Shown here: piece by piece, positions 39,491 to 53,307 of the stretch
Numbering within the stretch: the first letter of the stretch is position 1
How the letters are laid out: every line of letters starts with the position of its first letter
Source of the DNA: Halictus rubicundus
Taxonomy: Eukaryota; Arthropoda; Insecta; Hymenoptera; Halictidae
Reading direction: 5' to 3'
Assembly: GCF_050948215.1 (NCBI RefSeq)
Contig: NW_027488694.1
Span: 310,001 to 374,000 of the forward strand
Length of the DNA stretch: 64,000 nucleotides
Notes under the pieces: generated by a model
Databases searched by the model: none
Seen by the model: only the letters and a program-made list of their open reading frames with translations
What the model was told of the DNA's origin: nothing
Made by a program: the position numbers and the translations under genes

Positions 39491-42054
39491 TATCCTATCC
39501 TATCCTCTATCCTATCCTATCTTCTATCCTATCCTATCCTCTATCCTATCAAATCCCCTATCCTATCCTCTATCCTATCCTATCCTCTGTCCTATCCTAT
39601 CCTCTATCCTATCCTATCGTCTATCCTATCCTCTATCCTATCCTATCCTCTATCCTATCCTATCTTCTATCCTATCCTATCCTCTATCCTATCAAGCCCC
39701 CTATCCTATCCTCTATCCTATCCTATCTTCTATCCTATCCTATCCTCTATCCTATCCTATCCTCTATCCTATGCTATCCTCTGTCCTATCCTATCCTCTA
39801 TCCTATCCTATCCTATATCCTATAATATGCTCTATCCTATCCTATCCTCTATCCTATCCTATCCTCTATCCTACGCTATCCTCTATCCTATCCTATCCTC
39901 TATCCTATCCTATCTTCTATCCTATCCTATCCTCTATCCTATCAAATCCCCTATCCTATCCTCTATCCTATCCTATCCTCTGTCCTATCCTATCCTCTAT
40001 CCTATCCTATCGTCTATCCTATCCTCTATCCTATCCTATCCTCTATCCTATCCTATCTTCTATCCTATCCTATCCTCTATCCTATCAAGCCCCCTATCCT
40101 ATCCTCTATCCTATCCTATCTTCTATCCTATCCTATCCTCTATCCTATCCTATCCTCTATCGTATCCTATCTTCTATCCTATACTATCCTCTATCCTATC
40201 CTATCCTCTATCCTATTCTATCCTCTATCCCACCCTATCCTCTATCCTATCCTATCCTCTATCCTATCCTATCGTCTATCCTATCCTCTATCCTATTCTA
40301 TCCTCTATCCCATCCTATCCTCTATCCTATCCTATCCTCTATCCTATCCTATCGTCTATCCTATCCTCTATCCTATCCTATCCTCTATCCTATCCTATGC
40401 TCTATCCTATCCTGTCCTCTATCCTACCCTATCCTCTATCCTATCATATCCTCTATCCTATCCTATCCTCTATCCTTTCCTATCAAATCCCCTATCCTAT
40501 CATCTATCCTATCCTATCCTCTGTCCTATCCTATCCTCTATCCTATCCTATCGTCTATCCTATCCTCTATCCTATCCTATCTTCTATCCTATCCTATCCT
40601 CTATCCCATCCTATCCTCTATCCTATCCTCTATCCAATCCTCTATCCTATCCTATCCTCTATCCTATCCTATCCTGTATCCTCTCCTATCCTCTATCCTA
40701 TCCTATGCTCTATCCTATCCTGTCCTCTATCCTACCCTATCCTCTATCCTATCATATCCTCTATCCTATCCTATCCTCTATCCTTTCCTATCAAATCCCC
40801 TATCCTATCATCTATCCTATCCTATCCTCTGTCCTATCCTATCCTCTATCCTATCCTATCGTCTATCCTATCCTCTATCCTATCCTATCCTCTATCCTAT
40901 CCTATCTTCTATCCTATCCTATCCTCTATCCTATCAAATCCCCTATCCTATCCTCTATCCTATCCTATCCTCTGTCCTATCCTATCCTCTATCCTATCCT
41001 ATCGTCTATCCTATCCTCTATCCTATCCTATCCTCTATCGTATCCTATCTTCTATCCTATACTATCCTCTATTCTATCCTCTATCCAATCCTCTATCCTA
41101 TCCTATCCTCTATCCTATCCTATCCTCTATCCTATCCTACCCTCTATCCTATCCTATCTTCTATCCTATCCTATCCTCTATCCTATCAAATCCCCTATCC
41201 TATCCTCTGTCCTATCCTATCCTCTATCCTATCCTATCCTCTATCCTATCCTATCCTCTATCCTATGCTATCCTCTGTCCTATCCTATCCTCTATCGTAT
41301 CCTATCTTCTATCCTATACTATCCTCTATCCTATCCTATCCTCTATCCTATCCTATCTTCTATCCTATCCTATCCTCTATCCTATCAAATCCCCTATCCT
41401 ATCCTCTATCCTATCCTATCCTCTGTCCTATCCTATCCTCTATCCTATCCTATCGTCTATCCTATCCTCTATCCTATCCTATCCTCTATCCTATCCTATC
41501 CTCTATCCTACGCTATCCTCTATCCTATCCTATCCTCTATCCTATCCTATCTTCTATCCTATCCTATCCTCTATCCTATCAAATCCCCTATCCTATCCTC
41601 TATCCTATCCTATCCTCTGTCCTATCCTATCCTCTATCCTATCCTATCGTCTATCCTATCCTCTATCCTATCCTATCCTCTATCCTATCCTATCTTCTAT
41701 CCTATCCTATCCTCTATCCTATCAAGCCCCCTATCCTATCCTCTATCCTATCCTATCTTCTATCCTATCCTATCCTCTATCCTATCCTATCCTCTATCGT
41801 ATCCTATCTTCTATCCTATACTATCCTCTATCCTATCCTATCCTCTATCCTATTCTATCCTCTATCCCATCCTATCCTCTATCCTATCCTATCCTCTATC
41901 CTATCCTATCGTCTATCCTATCCTCTATCCTATCCTATCCTCTATCCTATCCTATCTTCTATCCTATCCTATCCTCTATCCTATCAAATCCCCTATCCTA
42001 TCCTCTATCCTATCCTATCTTCTATCCTATCCTATCCTATCCTCTATCCTATCC

Positions 42055-42294
42055 TACCCTCTATCCTATCCTATCTTCTATCCTATCCTATCCTCTATCC
42101 TATCAAATCCCCTATCCTATCCTCTGTCCTATCCTATCCTCTATCCTATCCTATCCTCTATCCTATCCTATCCTCTATCCTATGCTATCCTCTGTCCTAT
42201 CCTATCCTCTATCCTATCCTATCCTATATCCTATCATATGCTCTATCCTATCCTATCCTCTATCCTATCCTATCCTCTATCCTACGCTATCCTC
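42055..42294. repeat. 240-bp higher-order block (CATATG variant)
   Basis: Exactly 240 bp, CATATG at 42,235. The CATATG subtype otherwise lies mainly at 17.5-27.5 kb. Confidence 0.85.
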
Positions 42295-42549
42295 TATCCT
42301 ATCCTATCCTATCTTCTATCCTATCCTATCCTCTATCCTATCAAATCCCCTATCCTATCCTCTATCCTATCCTATCCTCTGTCCTATCCTATCCTCTATC
42401 CTATCCTATCGTCTATCCTATCCTCTATCCTATCCTATCCTCTATCCTATCCTATCTTCTATCCTATCCTATCCTCTATCCTATCAAACCCCCTATCCTA
42501 TCCTCTATCCTATCCTATCTTCTATCCTATCCTATCCTCTATCCTATCC

Positions 42550-42789
42550 TACCCTCTATCCTATCCTATCTTCTATCCTATCCTATCCTCTATCCTATCA
42601 AATCCCCTATCCTATCCTCTGTCCTATCCTATCCTCTATCCTATCCTATCCTCTATCCTATCCTATCCTCTATCCTATGCTATCCTCTGTCCTATCCTAT
42701 CCTCTATCCTATCCTATCCTATATCCTATAATATGCTCTATCCTATCCTATCCTCTATCCTATCCTATCCTCTATCCTACGCTATCCTC
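42550..42789. repeat. 240-bp higher-order block (AATATG variant)
   Basis: Exactly 240 bp, only 495 bp after a CATATG-type block, so the two subtypes abut here. Confidence 0.85.
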
Positions 42790-42944
42790 TATCCTATCCT
42801 ATCCTCTATCCTATCCTATCCTCTATCCTATCCTATCCTCTATCCCATCCTATCCTCTATCCTATCCTATCCTCTATCCTATCCTATCGTCTATCCTATC
42901 CTCTATCCTATCCTATCCTCTATCCTATCCTATCTTCTATCCTA

Positions 42945-44060
42945 TCCTATCCTCTATCCTATCAAATCCCCTATCCTATCCTCTATCCTATCCTATCTTC
43001 TATCCTATCCTATCCTATCCTCTATCGTATCCTATCTTCTATCCTATACTATAATCTATTCTATCCTCTATCCAATCCTCTATCCTATCCTATCCTCTAT
43101 CCTATCCTATCCTCTATCCTATCCTACCCTCTATCCTATCCTATCTTCTATCCTATCCTATCCTCTATCCTATCAAATCCCCTATCCTATCCTCTGTCCT
43201 ATCTTATCCTCTATCCTATCCTATCCTCTTTCCTATCCTATCCTCTATCCTATGCTATCCTCTGTCCTATCCTATCCTCTATCCTATCCTATCCTATATC
43301 CTATAATATGCTCTATCCTATCCTATCCTCTATCCTATCCCATCTTGTATCCTATCCTATCCTCTATCCTATTCTATCCTCTATCCCATCCTATCCTCTA
43401 TCCTATCCTATCCTCTATCCTATCCTATCCTGTATCCTATCCTATCCTCTATCCTATCCTATCCTCTATCCTATCCTATCCTCTATCCTATCCTATCCTC
43501 TATCCTACGCTATCCTCTATCCTATCCTATCCTCTATCCTATCCTATCTTCTATCCTATCCTATCCTCTATCCTATTCTATCCTCTATCCCATCCTATCC
43601 TCTATCCTATCCTATCCTCTATCCTATCCTATCCTCTATCCTATCCTATCTTCTATCCTATCCTATCCTCTATCCTATCCTATCGTCTATCCTATCCTCT
43701 ATCCTATCCTATCCTCTATCCTATCCTATCTTCTATCCTATCCTATCCTCTATCCTATCAAATCCCCTATCCTATCCTCTATCCTATCCTATCCTCTGCC
43801 CTATCCTATCCTCTATCCTATCCTATCCTCTATCCTATCCTATCCTCTATCGTATCCTATCTTCTATCCTATACTATGCTCTATTCTATCCTCTATCCAA
43901 TCCTCTATCCTATTCTATCCTCTATCCTATCCTATCCTCTATCCTATCCTATCTTCTATCCTATCCTATCCTCTATCCTATCAAATCCCCTATCCTATCC
44001 TCTGTCCTATCCTATCCTCTATCCTATCCTATCCTCTATCCTATCCTATCCTCTATCCTA
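42945..44060. repeat. 2,033-bp-offset duplication, copy 1
   Basis: TATCAAATCC at 42,960, the private ATAATCTATTC at 43,051, CCCATCTTG near 43,340 and ATACTATGCTC at 43,871 all recur at offset 2,033. Confidence 0.85.
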
Positions 44061-44599
44061 TCCTATCCTCTGTCCTATCCTATCCTCTATCCTATCCTAT
44101 CGTCTATCCTATCCTCTATCCTATCCTATCCTCTATCCTATCCTATCTTCTATCCTATCCTATCCTCTATCCTATCAAGCCCCCTATCCTATCCTCTATC
44201 CTATCCTATCTTCTATCCTATCCTATCCTCTATCCTATCCTATCCTCTATCGTATCCTATCTTCTATCCTATACTATCCTCTATCCTATCCTATCCTCTA
44301 TCCTATTCTATCCTCTATCCCATCCTATCCTCTATCCTATCCTATCCTCTATCCTATCCTATCGTCTATCCTATCCTCTATCCTATCCTATCCTCTATCC
44401 TATCCTATCTTCTATCCTATCCTATCCTCTATCCTATCAAATCCCCTATCCTATCCTCTATCCTATCCTATCTTCTATCCTATCCTATCCTATCCTCTAT
44501 CGTATCCTATCTTCTATCCTATACTATCCTCTATTCTATCCTCTATCCAATCCTCTATCCTATCCTATCCTCTATCCTATCCTATCCTCTATCCTATCC

Positions 44600-44839
44600 T
44601 ACCCTCTATCCTATCATATCTTCTATCCTATCCTATCCTCTATCCTATCAAATCCCCTATCCTATCCTCTGTCCTATCCTATCCTCTATCCTATCCTATC
44701 CTCTATCCTATCCTATCCTCTATCCTATGCTATCCTCTGTCCTATCCTATCCTCTATCCTATCCTATCCTATATCCTATCATATGCTCTATCCTATCCTA
44801 TCCTCTATCCTATCCTATCCTCTATCCTACGCTATCCTC
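44600..44839. repeat. 240-bp higher-order block (CATATG variant)
   Basis: Exactly 240 bp, CATATG at 44,780. A TATCATATCTTC variant follows the opening unit. Confidence 0.85.
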
Positions 44840-44977
44840 TATCCTATCCTATCCTATCTTCTATCCTATCCTATCCTCTATCCTATCAAATCCCCTATCC
44901 TATCCTCTATCCTATCCTATCCTCTGTCCTATCCTATCCTCTATCCTATCCTATCGTCTATCCTATCCTCTATCCTA

Positions 44978-46093
44978 TCCTATCCTCTATCCTATCAAAT
45001 CCCCTATCCTATCCTCTATCCTATCCTATCTTCTATCCTATCCTATCCTATCCTCTATCGTATCCTATCTTCTATCCTATACTATAATCTATTCTATCCT
45101 CTATCCAATCCTCTATCCTATCCTATCCTCTATCCTATCCTATCCTCTATCCTATCCTACCCTCTATCCTATCCTATCTTCTATCCTATCCTATCCTCTA
45201 TCCTATCAAATCCCCTATCCTATCCTCTGTCCTATCTTATCCTCTATCCTATCCTATCCTCTTTCCTATCCTATCCTCTATCCTATGCTATCCTCTGTCC
45301 TATCCTATCCTCTATCCTATCCTATCCTATATCCTATAATATGCTCTATCCTATCCTATCCTCTATCCTATCCCATCTTGTATCCTATCCTATCCTCTAT
45401 CCTATTCTATCCTCTATCCCATCCTATCCTCTATCCTATCCTATCCTCTATCCTATCCTATCCTGTATCCTATCCTATCCTCTATCCTATCCTATCCTCT
45501 ATCCTATCCTATCCTCTATCCTATCCTATCCTCTATCCTACGCTATCCTCTATCCTATCCTATCCTCTATCCTATCCTATCTTCTATCCTATCCTATCCT
45601 CTATCCTATTCTATCCTCTATCCCATCCTATCCTCTATCCTATCCTATCCTCTATCCTATCCTATCCTCTATCCTATCCTATCTTCTATCCTATCCTATC
45701 CTCTATCCTATCCTATCGTCTATCCTATCCTCTATCCTATCCTATCCTCTATCCTATCCTATCTTCTATCCTATCCTATCCTCTATCCTATCAAATCCCC
45801 TATCCTATCCTCTATCCTATCCTATCCTCTGCCCTATCCTATCCTCTATCCTATCCTATCCTCTATCCTATCCTATCCTCTATCGTATCCTATCTTCTAT
45901 CCTATACTATGCTCTATTCTATCCTCTATCCAATCCTCTATCCTATTCTATCCTCTATCCTATCCTATCCTCTATCCTATCCTATCTTCTATCCTATCCT
46001 ATCCTCTATCCTATCAAATCCCCTATCCTATCCTCTGTCCTATCCTATCCTCTATCCTATCCTATCCTCTATCCTATCCTATCCTCTATCCTA
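44978..46093. repeat. 2,033-bp-offset duplication, copy 2
   Basis: Partner of 42,945-44,060 (ATAATCTATTC at 45,084, ATACTATGCTC at 45,904). About 0.9 kb of other satellite separates the two copies. Confidence 0.85.
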
Positions 46094-46613
46094 TGCTATC
46101 CTCTGTCCTATCCTATCCTCTATCCTATCCTATCCTATATCCTATAATATGCTCTATCCTATCCTATCCTCTATCCTATTCTATCCTCTATCCCATCCTA
46201 TCCTCTATCCTATCCTATCCTCTATCCTATCCTATCCTGTATCCTATCCTATCCTCTATCCTATCCTATCCTCTATCCTATCCTATCCTCTATCCTATCC
46301 TATCCTCTATCCTATCCTATCCTCTATCCTATCCTATCCTCTATCCTATCCTATCCTCTGTCCTATCTAATCCTCTATCCTATTCTATCCTCTATCGTAT
46401 CCTATCCTCTATCCTATCCTATCCTCTATCCTATCCTATCCTCTATCCTATCCTATCCTCTATCCTATCCTATCCTCTGTCCTATCTAATCCTCTATCCT
46501 ATTCTATCCTCTATCGTATCCTATCTTCTATCCTATACTATCCTCTATTCTATCCTCTATCTAATCCTCTATCCTATCCTATCCTCTATCCTATCCTATC
46601 CTCTATCCTATCC

Positions 46614-46853
46614 TACCCTCTATCCTATCCTATCTTCTATCCTATCCTATCCTCTATCCTATCAAATCCCCTATCCTATCCTCTGTCCTATCCTATCCTC
46701 TATCCTATCCTATCCTCTATCCTATCCTATCCTCTATCCTATGCTATCCTCTGTCCTATCCTATCCTCTATCCTATCCTATCCTATATCCTATAATATGC
46801 TCTATCCTATCCTATCCTCTATCCTATCCTATCCTCTATCCTACGCTATCCTC
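46614..46853. repeat. 240-bp higher-order block (AATATG variant), type copy
   Basis: Order within the block: TACCCTC, TATCTTC, TATCAAATCCCC, CTGTCC, consensus units, TATGCTATCC, CTGTCC, then a 12-mer ending in A instead of C (TATCCTATCCTA), TATAATATGCTC, consensus units, TACGCTATCCTC. The length equals one heptamer, thirteen 17-mers and one 12-mer (7 + 221 + 12). Confidence 0.9.
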
Positions 46854-48295
46854 TATCCTATCCTATCCTCTATCCTATCCTATCTTGTATCCTATCCTAC
46901 GCTATCCTCTATCCTATCCTATCCTCTATCCTATCCTATCTTGTATCCTATCCTATCCTCTATCCTATTCTATCCTCTATCCCATCCTATCCTCTATCCT
47001 ATCCTATCCTCTATCCTATCCTATCCTGTATCCTATCCTATCCTCTATCCTATCCTATCCTCTATCCTATCCTATCCTCTATCCTATCCTATCCTCTATC
47101 CTACGCTATCCTCTATCCTATTTTATCCTCTATCCTATCCTATCTTCTATCCTATCCTATCCTCTATCCTATTCTATCCTCTATCCCATCCTATCCTCTA
47201 TCCTATCCTATCCTCTATCCTATCCTATCCTGTATCCTATCCTATCCTCTATCCTATCCTATCCTCTATCCTATCCTATCCTCTATCCTATCCTATCCTC
47301 TATCCTTTCCTATCCTCTATCCTATCAAATCCCCTATCCTATCCTCTATCCTATCCTATCCTCTGTCCTATCTAATCCTCTATCCTATCCTATCCTCTAT
47401 CGTATCCTATCCTCTATCCTATCCTATCCTCTATCCTATCCTATCTTCTATCCTATCCTATCCTCTATCCTATCAAATCCCCTATCCTATCCTCTATCCT
47501 ATCCTATCCTCTGCCCTATCCTATCCTCTATCCTATCCTATCCTCTATCCTATCCTATCCTCTATCGTATCCTATCTTCTATCCTATACTATGCTCTATT
47601 CTATCCTCTATCCAATCCTCTATCCTATTCTATCCTCTATCCTATCCTATCCTCTATCCTATCCTATCTTCTATCCTATCCTATCCTCTATCCTATCAAA
47701 TCCCCTATCCTATCCTCTGTCCTATCCTATCCTCTATCCTATCCTATCCTCTATCCTATCCTATCCTCTATCCTATGCTATCCTCTGTCCTATCCTATCC
47801 TCTATCCTATCCTATCCTATATCCTATAATATGCTCTATCCTATCCTATCCTCTATCCTATTCTATCCTCTATCCCATCCTATCCTCTATCCTATCCTAT
47901 CCTCTATCCTATCCTATCCTGTATCCTATCCTATCCTCTATCCTATCCTATCCTCTATCCTATCCTATCCTCTATCCTATCCTATCCTCTATCCTATCCT
48001 ATCCTCTATCCTATCCTATCCTCTATCCTATCCTATCCTCTGTCCTATCTAATCCTCTATCCTATTCTATCCTCTATCGTATCCTATCCTCTATCCTATC
48101 CTATCCTCTATCCTATCCTATCCTCTATCCTATCCTATCCTCTATCCTATCCTATCCTCTGTCCTATCTAATCCTCTATCCTATTCTATCCTCTATCGTA
48201 TCCTATCTTCTATCCTATACTATCCTCTATTCTATCCTCTATCTAATCCTCTATCCTATCCTATCCTCTATCCTATCCTATCCTCTATCCTATCC

Positions 48296-48535
48296 TACCC
48301 TCTATCCTATCCTATCTTCTATCCTATCCTATCCTCTATCCTATCAAATCCCCTATCCTATCCTCTGTCCTATCCTATCCTCTATCCTATCCTATCCTCT
48401 ATCCTATCCTATCCTCTATCCTATGCTATCCTCTGTCCTATCCTATCCTCTATCCTATCCTATCCTATATCCTATAATATGCTCTATCCTATCCTATCCT
48501 CTATCCTATCCTATCCTCTATCCTACGCTATCCTC
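48296..48535. repeat. 240-bp higher-order block (AATATG variant)
   Basis: Exactly 240 bp, in the first 1,669-bp copy. Confidence 0.85.
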
Positions 48536-49964
48536 TATCCTATCCTATCCTCTATCCTATCCTATCTTGTATCCTATCCTATCCTCTATCCTATTCTATC
48601 CTCTATCCCATCCTATCCTCTATCCTATCCTATCCTCTATCCTATCCTATCCTGTATCCTATCCTATCCTCTATCCTATCCTATCCTCTATCCTATCCTA
48701 TCCTCTATCCTATCCTATCCTCTATCCTACGCTATCCTCTATCCTATTTTATCCTCTATCCTATCCTATCTTCTATCCTATCCTATCCTCTATCCTATTC
48801 TATCCTCTATCCCATCCTATCCTCTATCCTATCCTATCCTCTATCCTATCCTATCCTCTATCCTATCCTATCCTGTATCCTATCCTATCCTCTATCCTAT
48901 CCTATCCTCTATCCTATCCTATCCTCTATCCTATCCTATCCTCTATCCTTTCCTATCCTCTATCCTATCAAATCCCCTATCCTATCCTCTATCCTATCCT
49001 ATCCTCTGTCCTATCTAATCCTCTATCCTATCCTATCCTCTATCGTATCCTATCCTCTATCCTATCCTATCCTCTATCCTATCCTATCTTCTATCCTATC
49101 CTATCCTCTATCCTATCAAATCCCCTATCCTATCCTCTGTCCTATCCTATCCTCTATCCTATCCTATCCTCTATCGTATCCTATCCTCTATCCTATGCTA
49201 TCCTCTATCCCATCCTATCCTCTATCCTATCAAATCCCCTATCCTATCCTCTGTCCTATCCTATCCTCTATCCTATCCTATCCTCTATCGTATCCTATCC
49301 TCTATCCTATGCTATCCTCTATCCCATCCTATCCTCTATCCTATCCTATCCTCTATCCTATCCTATCTTCTATCCTATCCTATCCTCTATCCTATCAAAT
49401 CCCCTATCCTATCCTCTGTCCTATCCTATCCTCTATCCTATCCTATCCTCTATCGTATCCTATCCTCTATCCTATGCTATCCTCTATCCCATCCTATCCT
49501 CTATCCTATCCTATCCTCTATCCTATCCTATCCTCTATCCCATCCTATCCTCTATCCTATCCTATCCTCTATCCTACCCTATCCTCTATCCTATCCTATC
49601 CTCTATCCTATCCTATCCTCTGTCCTACCTATCCTCTATCCTATTCTATCCTCTATCGTATCCTATCCTCTATCCTATCCTATCCTCTATCCTATCCTAT
49701 CTTCTATCCTATCCTATCCTCTATCCTATCCTACCCTCTATCCAATCCTATCTTCTATCCTATCCTATCCTCTATCCTATCAAATCCCCTATCCTATCCT
49801 CTGTCCTATCCTAACCTCTATCCTATCCTATCCTCTATCCTATCCTATCCTCTATCCTATGCTATCCTCTGTCCTATCCTATCCTCTATCCTATCCTATC
49901 CTGTATCCTATCCTATCCTCTATCCTATCCTATCCTCTATCCTATCCTATCCTCTATCCTATCC

Positions 49965-50204
49965 TACCCTCTATCCTATCCTATCTTCTATCCTATCCTA
50001 TCCTCTATCCTATCAAATCCCCTATCCTATCCTCTGTCCTATCCTATCCTCTATCCTATCCTATCCTCTATCCTATCCTATCCTCTATCCTATGCTATCC
50101 TCTGTCCTATCCTATCCTCTATCCTATCCTATCCTATATCCTATAATATGCTCTATCCTATCCTATCCTCTATCCTATCCTATCCTCTATCCTACGCTAT
50201 CCTC
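49965..50204. repeat. 240-bp higher-order block (AATATG variant)
   Basis: Exactly 240 bp, in the second 1,669-bp copy. Confidence 0.85.
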
Positions 50205-53067
50205 TATCCTATCCTATCCTCTATCCTATCCTATCTTGTATCCTATCCTATCCTCTATCCTATTCTATCCTCTATCCCATCCTATCCTCTATCCTATCCT
50301 ATCCTCTATCCTATCCTATCCTGTATCCTATCCTATCCTCTATCCTATCCTATCCTCTATCCTATCCTATCCTCTATCCTATCCTATCCTCTATCCTACG
50401 CTATCCTCTATCCTATTTTATCCTCTATCCTATCCTATCTTCTATCCTATCCTATCCTCTATCCTATTCTATCCTCTATCCCATCCTATCCTCTATCCTA
50501 TCCTATCCTCTATCCTATCCTATCCTCTATCCTATCCTATCCTGTATCCTATCCTATCCTCTATCCTATCCTATCCTCTATCCTATCCTATCCTCTATCC
50601 TATCCTATCCTCTATCCTTTCCTATCCTCTATCCTATCAAATCCCCTATCCTATCCTCTATCCTATCCTATCCTCTGTCCTATCTAATCCTCTATCCTAT
50701 CCTATCCTCTATCGTATCCTATCCTCTATCCTATCCTATCCTCTATCCTATCCTATCTTCTATCCTATCCTATCCTCTATCCTATCAAATCCCCTATCCT
50801 ATCCTCTGTCCTATCCTATCCTCTATCCTATCCTATCCTCTATCGTATCCTATCCTCTATCCTATGCTATCCTCTATCCCATCCTATCCTCTATCCTATC
50901 AAATCCCCTATCCTATCCTCTGTCCTATCCTATCCTCTATCCTATCCTATCCTCTATCGTATCCTATCCTCTATCCTATGCTATCCTCTATCCCATCCTA
51001 TCCTCTATCCTATCCTATCCTCTATCCTATCCTATCTTCTATCCTATCCTATCCTCTATCCTATCAAATCCCCTATCCTATCCTCTGTCCTATCCTATCC
51101 TCTATCCTATCCTATCCTCTATCGTATCCTATCCTCTATCCTATGCTATCCTCTATCCCATCCTATCCTCTATCCTATCCTATCCTCTATCCTATCCTAT
51201 CCTCTATCCCATCCTATCCTCTATCCTATCCTATCCTCTATCCTACCCTATCCTCTATCCTATCCTATCCTCTATCCTATCCTATCCTCTGTCCTACCTA
51301 TCCTCTATCCTATTCTATCCTCTATCGTATCCTATCCTCTATCCTATCCTATCCTCTATCCTATCCTATCTTCTATCCTATCCTATCCTCTATCCTATCC
51401 TACCCTCTATCCAATCCTATATTCTATCCTATCCTATCCTCTATCCTATCAAATCCCCTATCCTATCCTCTGTCCTATCCTAACCTCTATCCTATCCTAT
51501 CCTCTATCCTATCCTATCCTCTATCCTATGCTATCCTCTGTCCTATCCTATCCTCTATCCTATCCTATCCTGTATCCTATCCTATCCTCTATCCTATCCT
51601 ATCCTCTATCCTATCCTATCCTCTATCCTATCCTATCCTCTATCCTTTCCTATCCTCTATCCTATCAAATCCCCTATCCTATCCTCTATCCTATCCTATC
51701 CTCTGTCCTATCTAATCCTCTATCCTATCCTATCCTGTATCGTATCCTATCCTCTATCCTATCCTATCCTCTATCCCATCCTATCCTCTATCCTATCCTA
51801 TCCTCTATCCTATCCTATCCTCTATCCTATCCTATCTTCTATCCTATCCTATCCTCTATCCTATCCTATCGTCTATCCTATCCTATCTTCTATCCCATTC
51901 TATCCTCTATCCTATCCTCTATCCAATCCTCTATCCTATCCTATCCTCTATCCTATCCTATCCTGTATCCTATCCTATCCTCTATCCTATCCTATCCTCT
52001 ATCCTATCCTATCCTCTATCCTACCCTATCCTATCCTCTATCCTACCCTATCCTCTATCCTATCATATCCTCTATCCTATCCTATCCTCTATCCTTTCCT
52101 ATCAAATCCCCTATCCTATCATCTATCCTATCCTATCCTCTGTCCTATCCTATCCTCTATCCTATCCTATCGTCTATCCTATCCTCTATCCTATCCTATC
52201 CTCTATCCTATCCTATCTTCTATCCTATCCTATCCTCTATCCTATCAAATCCCCTATCCTATCCTCTATCCTATCCTATCCTCTGCCATATCCTATCCTC
52301 TATCCTATCCTATCGTCTATCCTATCCTCTGTCCTATCCTATCCTCTATCCTATCCTATCTTCTATCCTATCCTATCCTCTATCCTATCAAACCCCCTAT
52401 CCTATCCTCTATCCTATTCTATCCTCTATCCTATCCTATCCTCTATCCTATCCTACCCTCTATCCTATCCTATCTTCTATACTATCCTATCCTCTATCCT
52501 ATCAAATCCCCTATCCTATCCTCTGTCCTATCCTATCCTCTATCCTATCCTATCCTCTATCCTATCCTATCCTCTATCCTATGCTATCCTCTGTCCTATC
52601 CTATCCTCTATCCTATCCTATCCTATATCCTATAATATGCTCTATCCTATCCTATCCTCTATCCTATTCTATCCTCTATCCCATCCTATCCTCTATCCTA
52701 TCCTATCCTCTATCCTATCCTATCCTGTATCCTATCCTATCCTCTATCCTATCCTATCCTCTATCCTATCCTATCCTCTATCCTATCCTATCCTCTATCC
52801 TATCCTATCCTCTGTCCTATCTAATCCTCTATCCTATTCTATCCTCTATCGTATCCTATCCTCTATCCTATCCTATCCTCTATCCTATCCTATCCTCTAT
52901 CCTATCCTATCCTCTATCCTATCCTATCCTGTGTCCTATCTAATCCTCTATCCTATTCTATCCTCTATCGTATCCTATCTTCTATCCTATACTATCCTCT
53001 ATTCTATCCTCTATCTAATCCTCTATCCTATCCTATCCTCTATCCTATCCTATCCTCTATCCTATCC

Positions 53068-53307
53068 TACCCTCTATCCTATCCTATCTTCTATCCTATC
53101 CTATCCTCTATCCTATCAAATCCCCTATCCTATCCTCTGTCCTATCCTATCCTCTATCCTATCCTATCCTCTATCCTATCCTATCCTCTATCCTATGCTA
53201 TCCTCTGTCCTATCCTATCCTCTATCCTATCCTATCCTATATCCTATAATATGCTCTATCCTATCCTATCCTCTATCCTATCCTATCCTCTATCCTACGC
53301 TATCCTC
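53068..53307. repeat. 240-bp higher-order block (AATATG variant)
   Basis: Exactly 240 bp, in the first 2,375-bp copy. Confidence 0.85.

Larger units (their letters stand above)
39248..42944. repeat. Right-domain satellite with repeated CAAGCCCC units
   Basis: Regular 17-mers with CAAGCCCC variants at 39,693, 40,086 and 41,723, TATGCTC markers near 40,397 and 40,703, and three 240-bp blocks. No other element seen. Confidence 0.7.
48255..51593. repeat. 1,669-bp tandem duplication (two copies)
   Basis: TACCCTC at 48,296 and 49,965, the AATATG marker near 48,477 and 50,146, CCTACCTATCC at 49,626 and 51,295, and TATGCTATCC at 49,858 and 51,527 are all spaced 1,669 bp. The second copy has CCTATATTC (about 51,418) where the first has CCTATCTTC. 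Confidence 0.9.
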
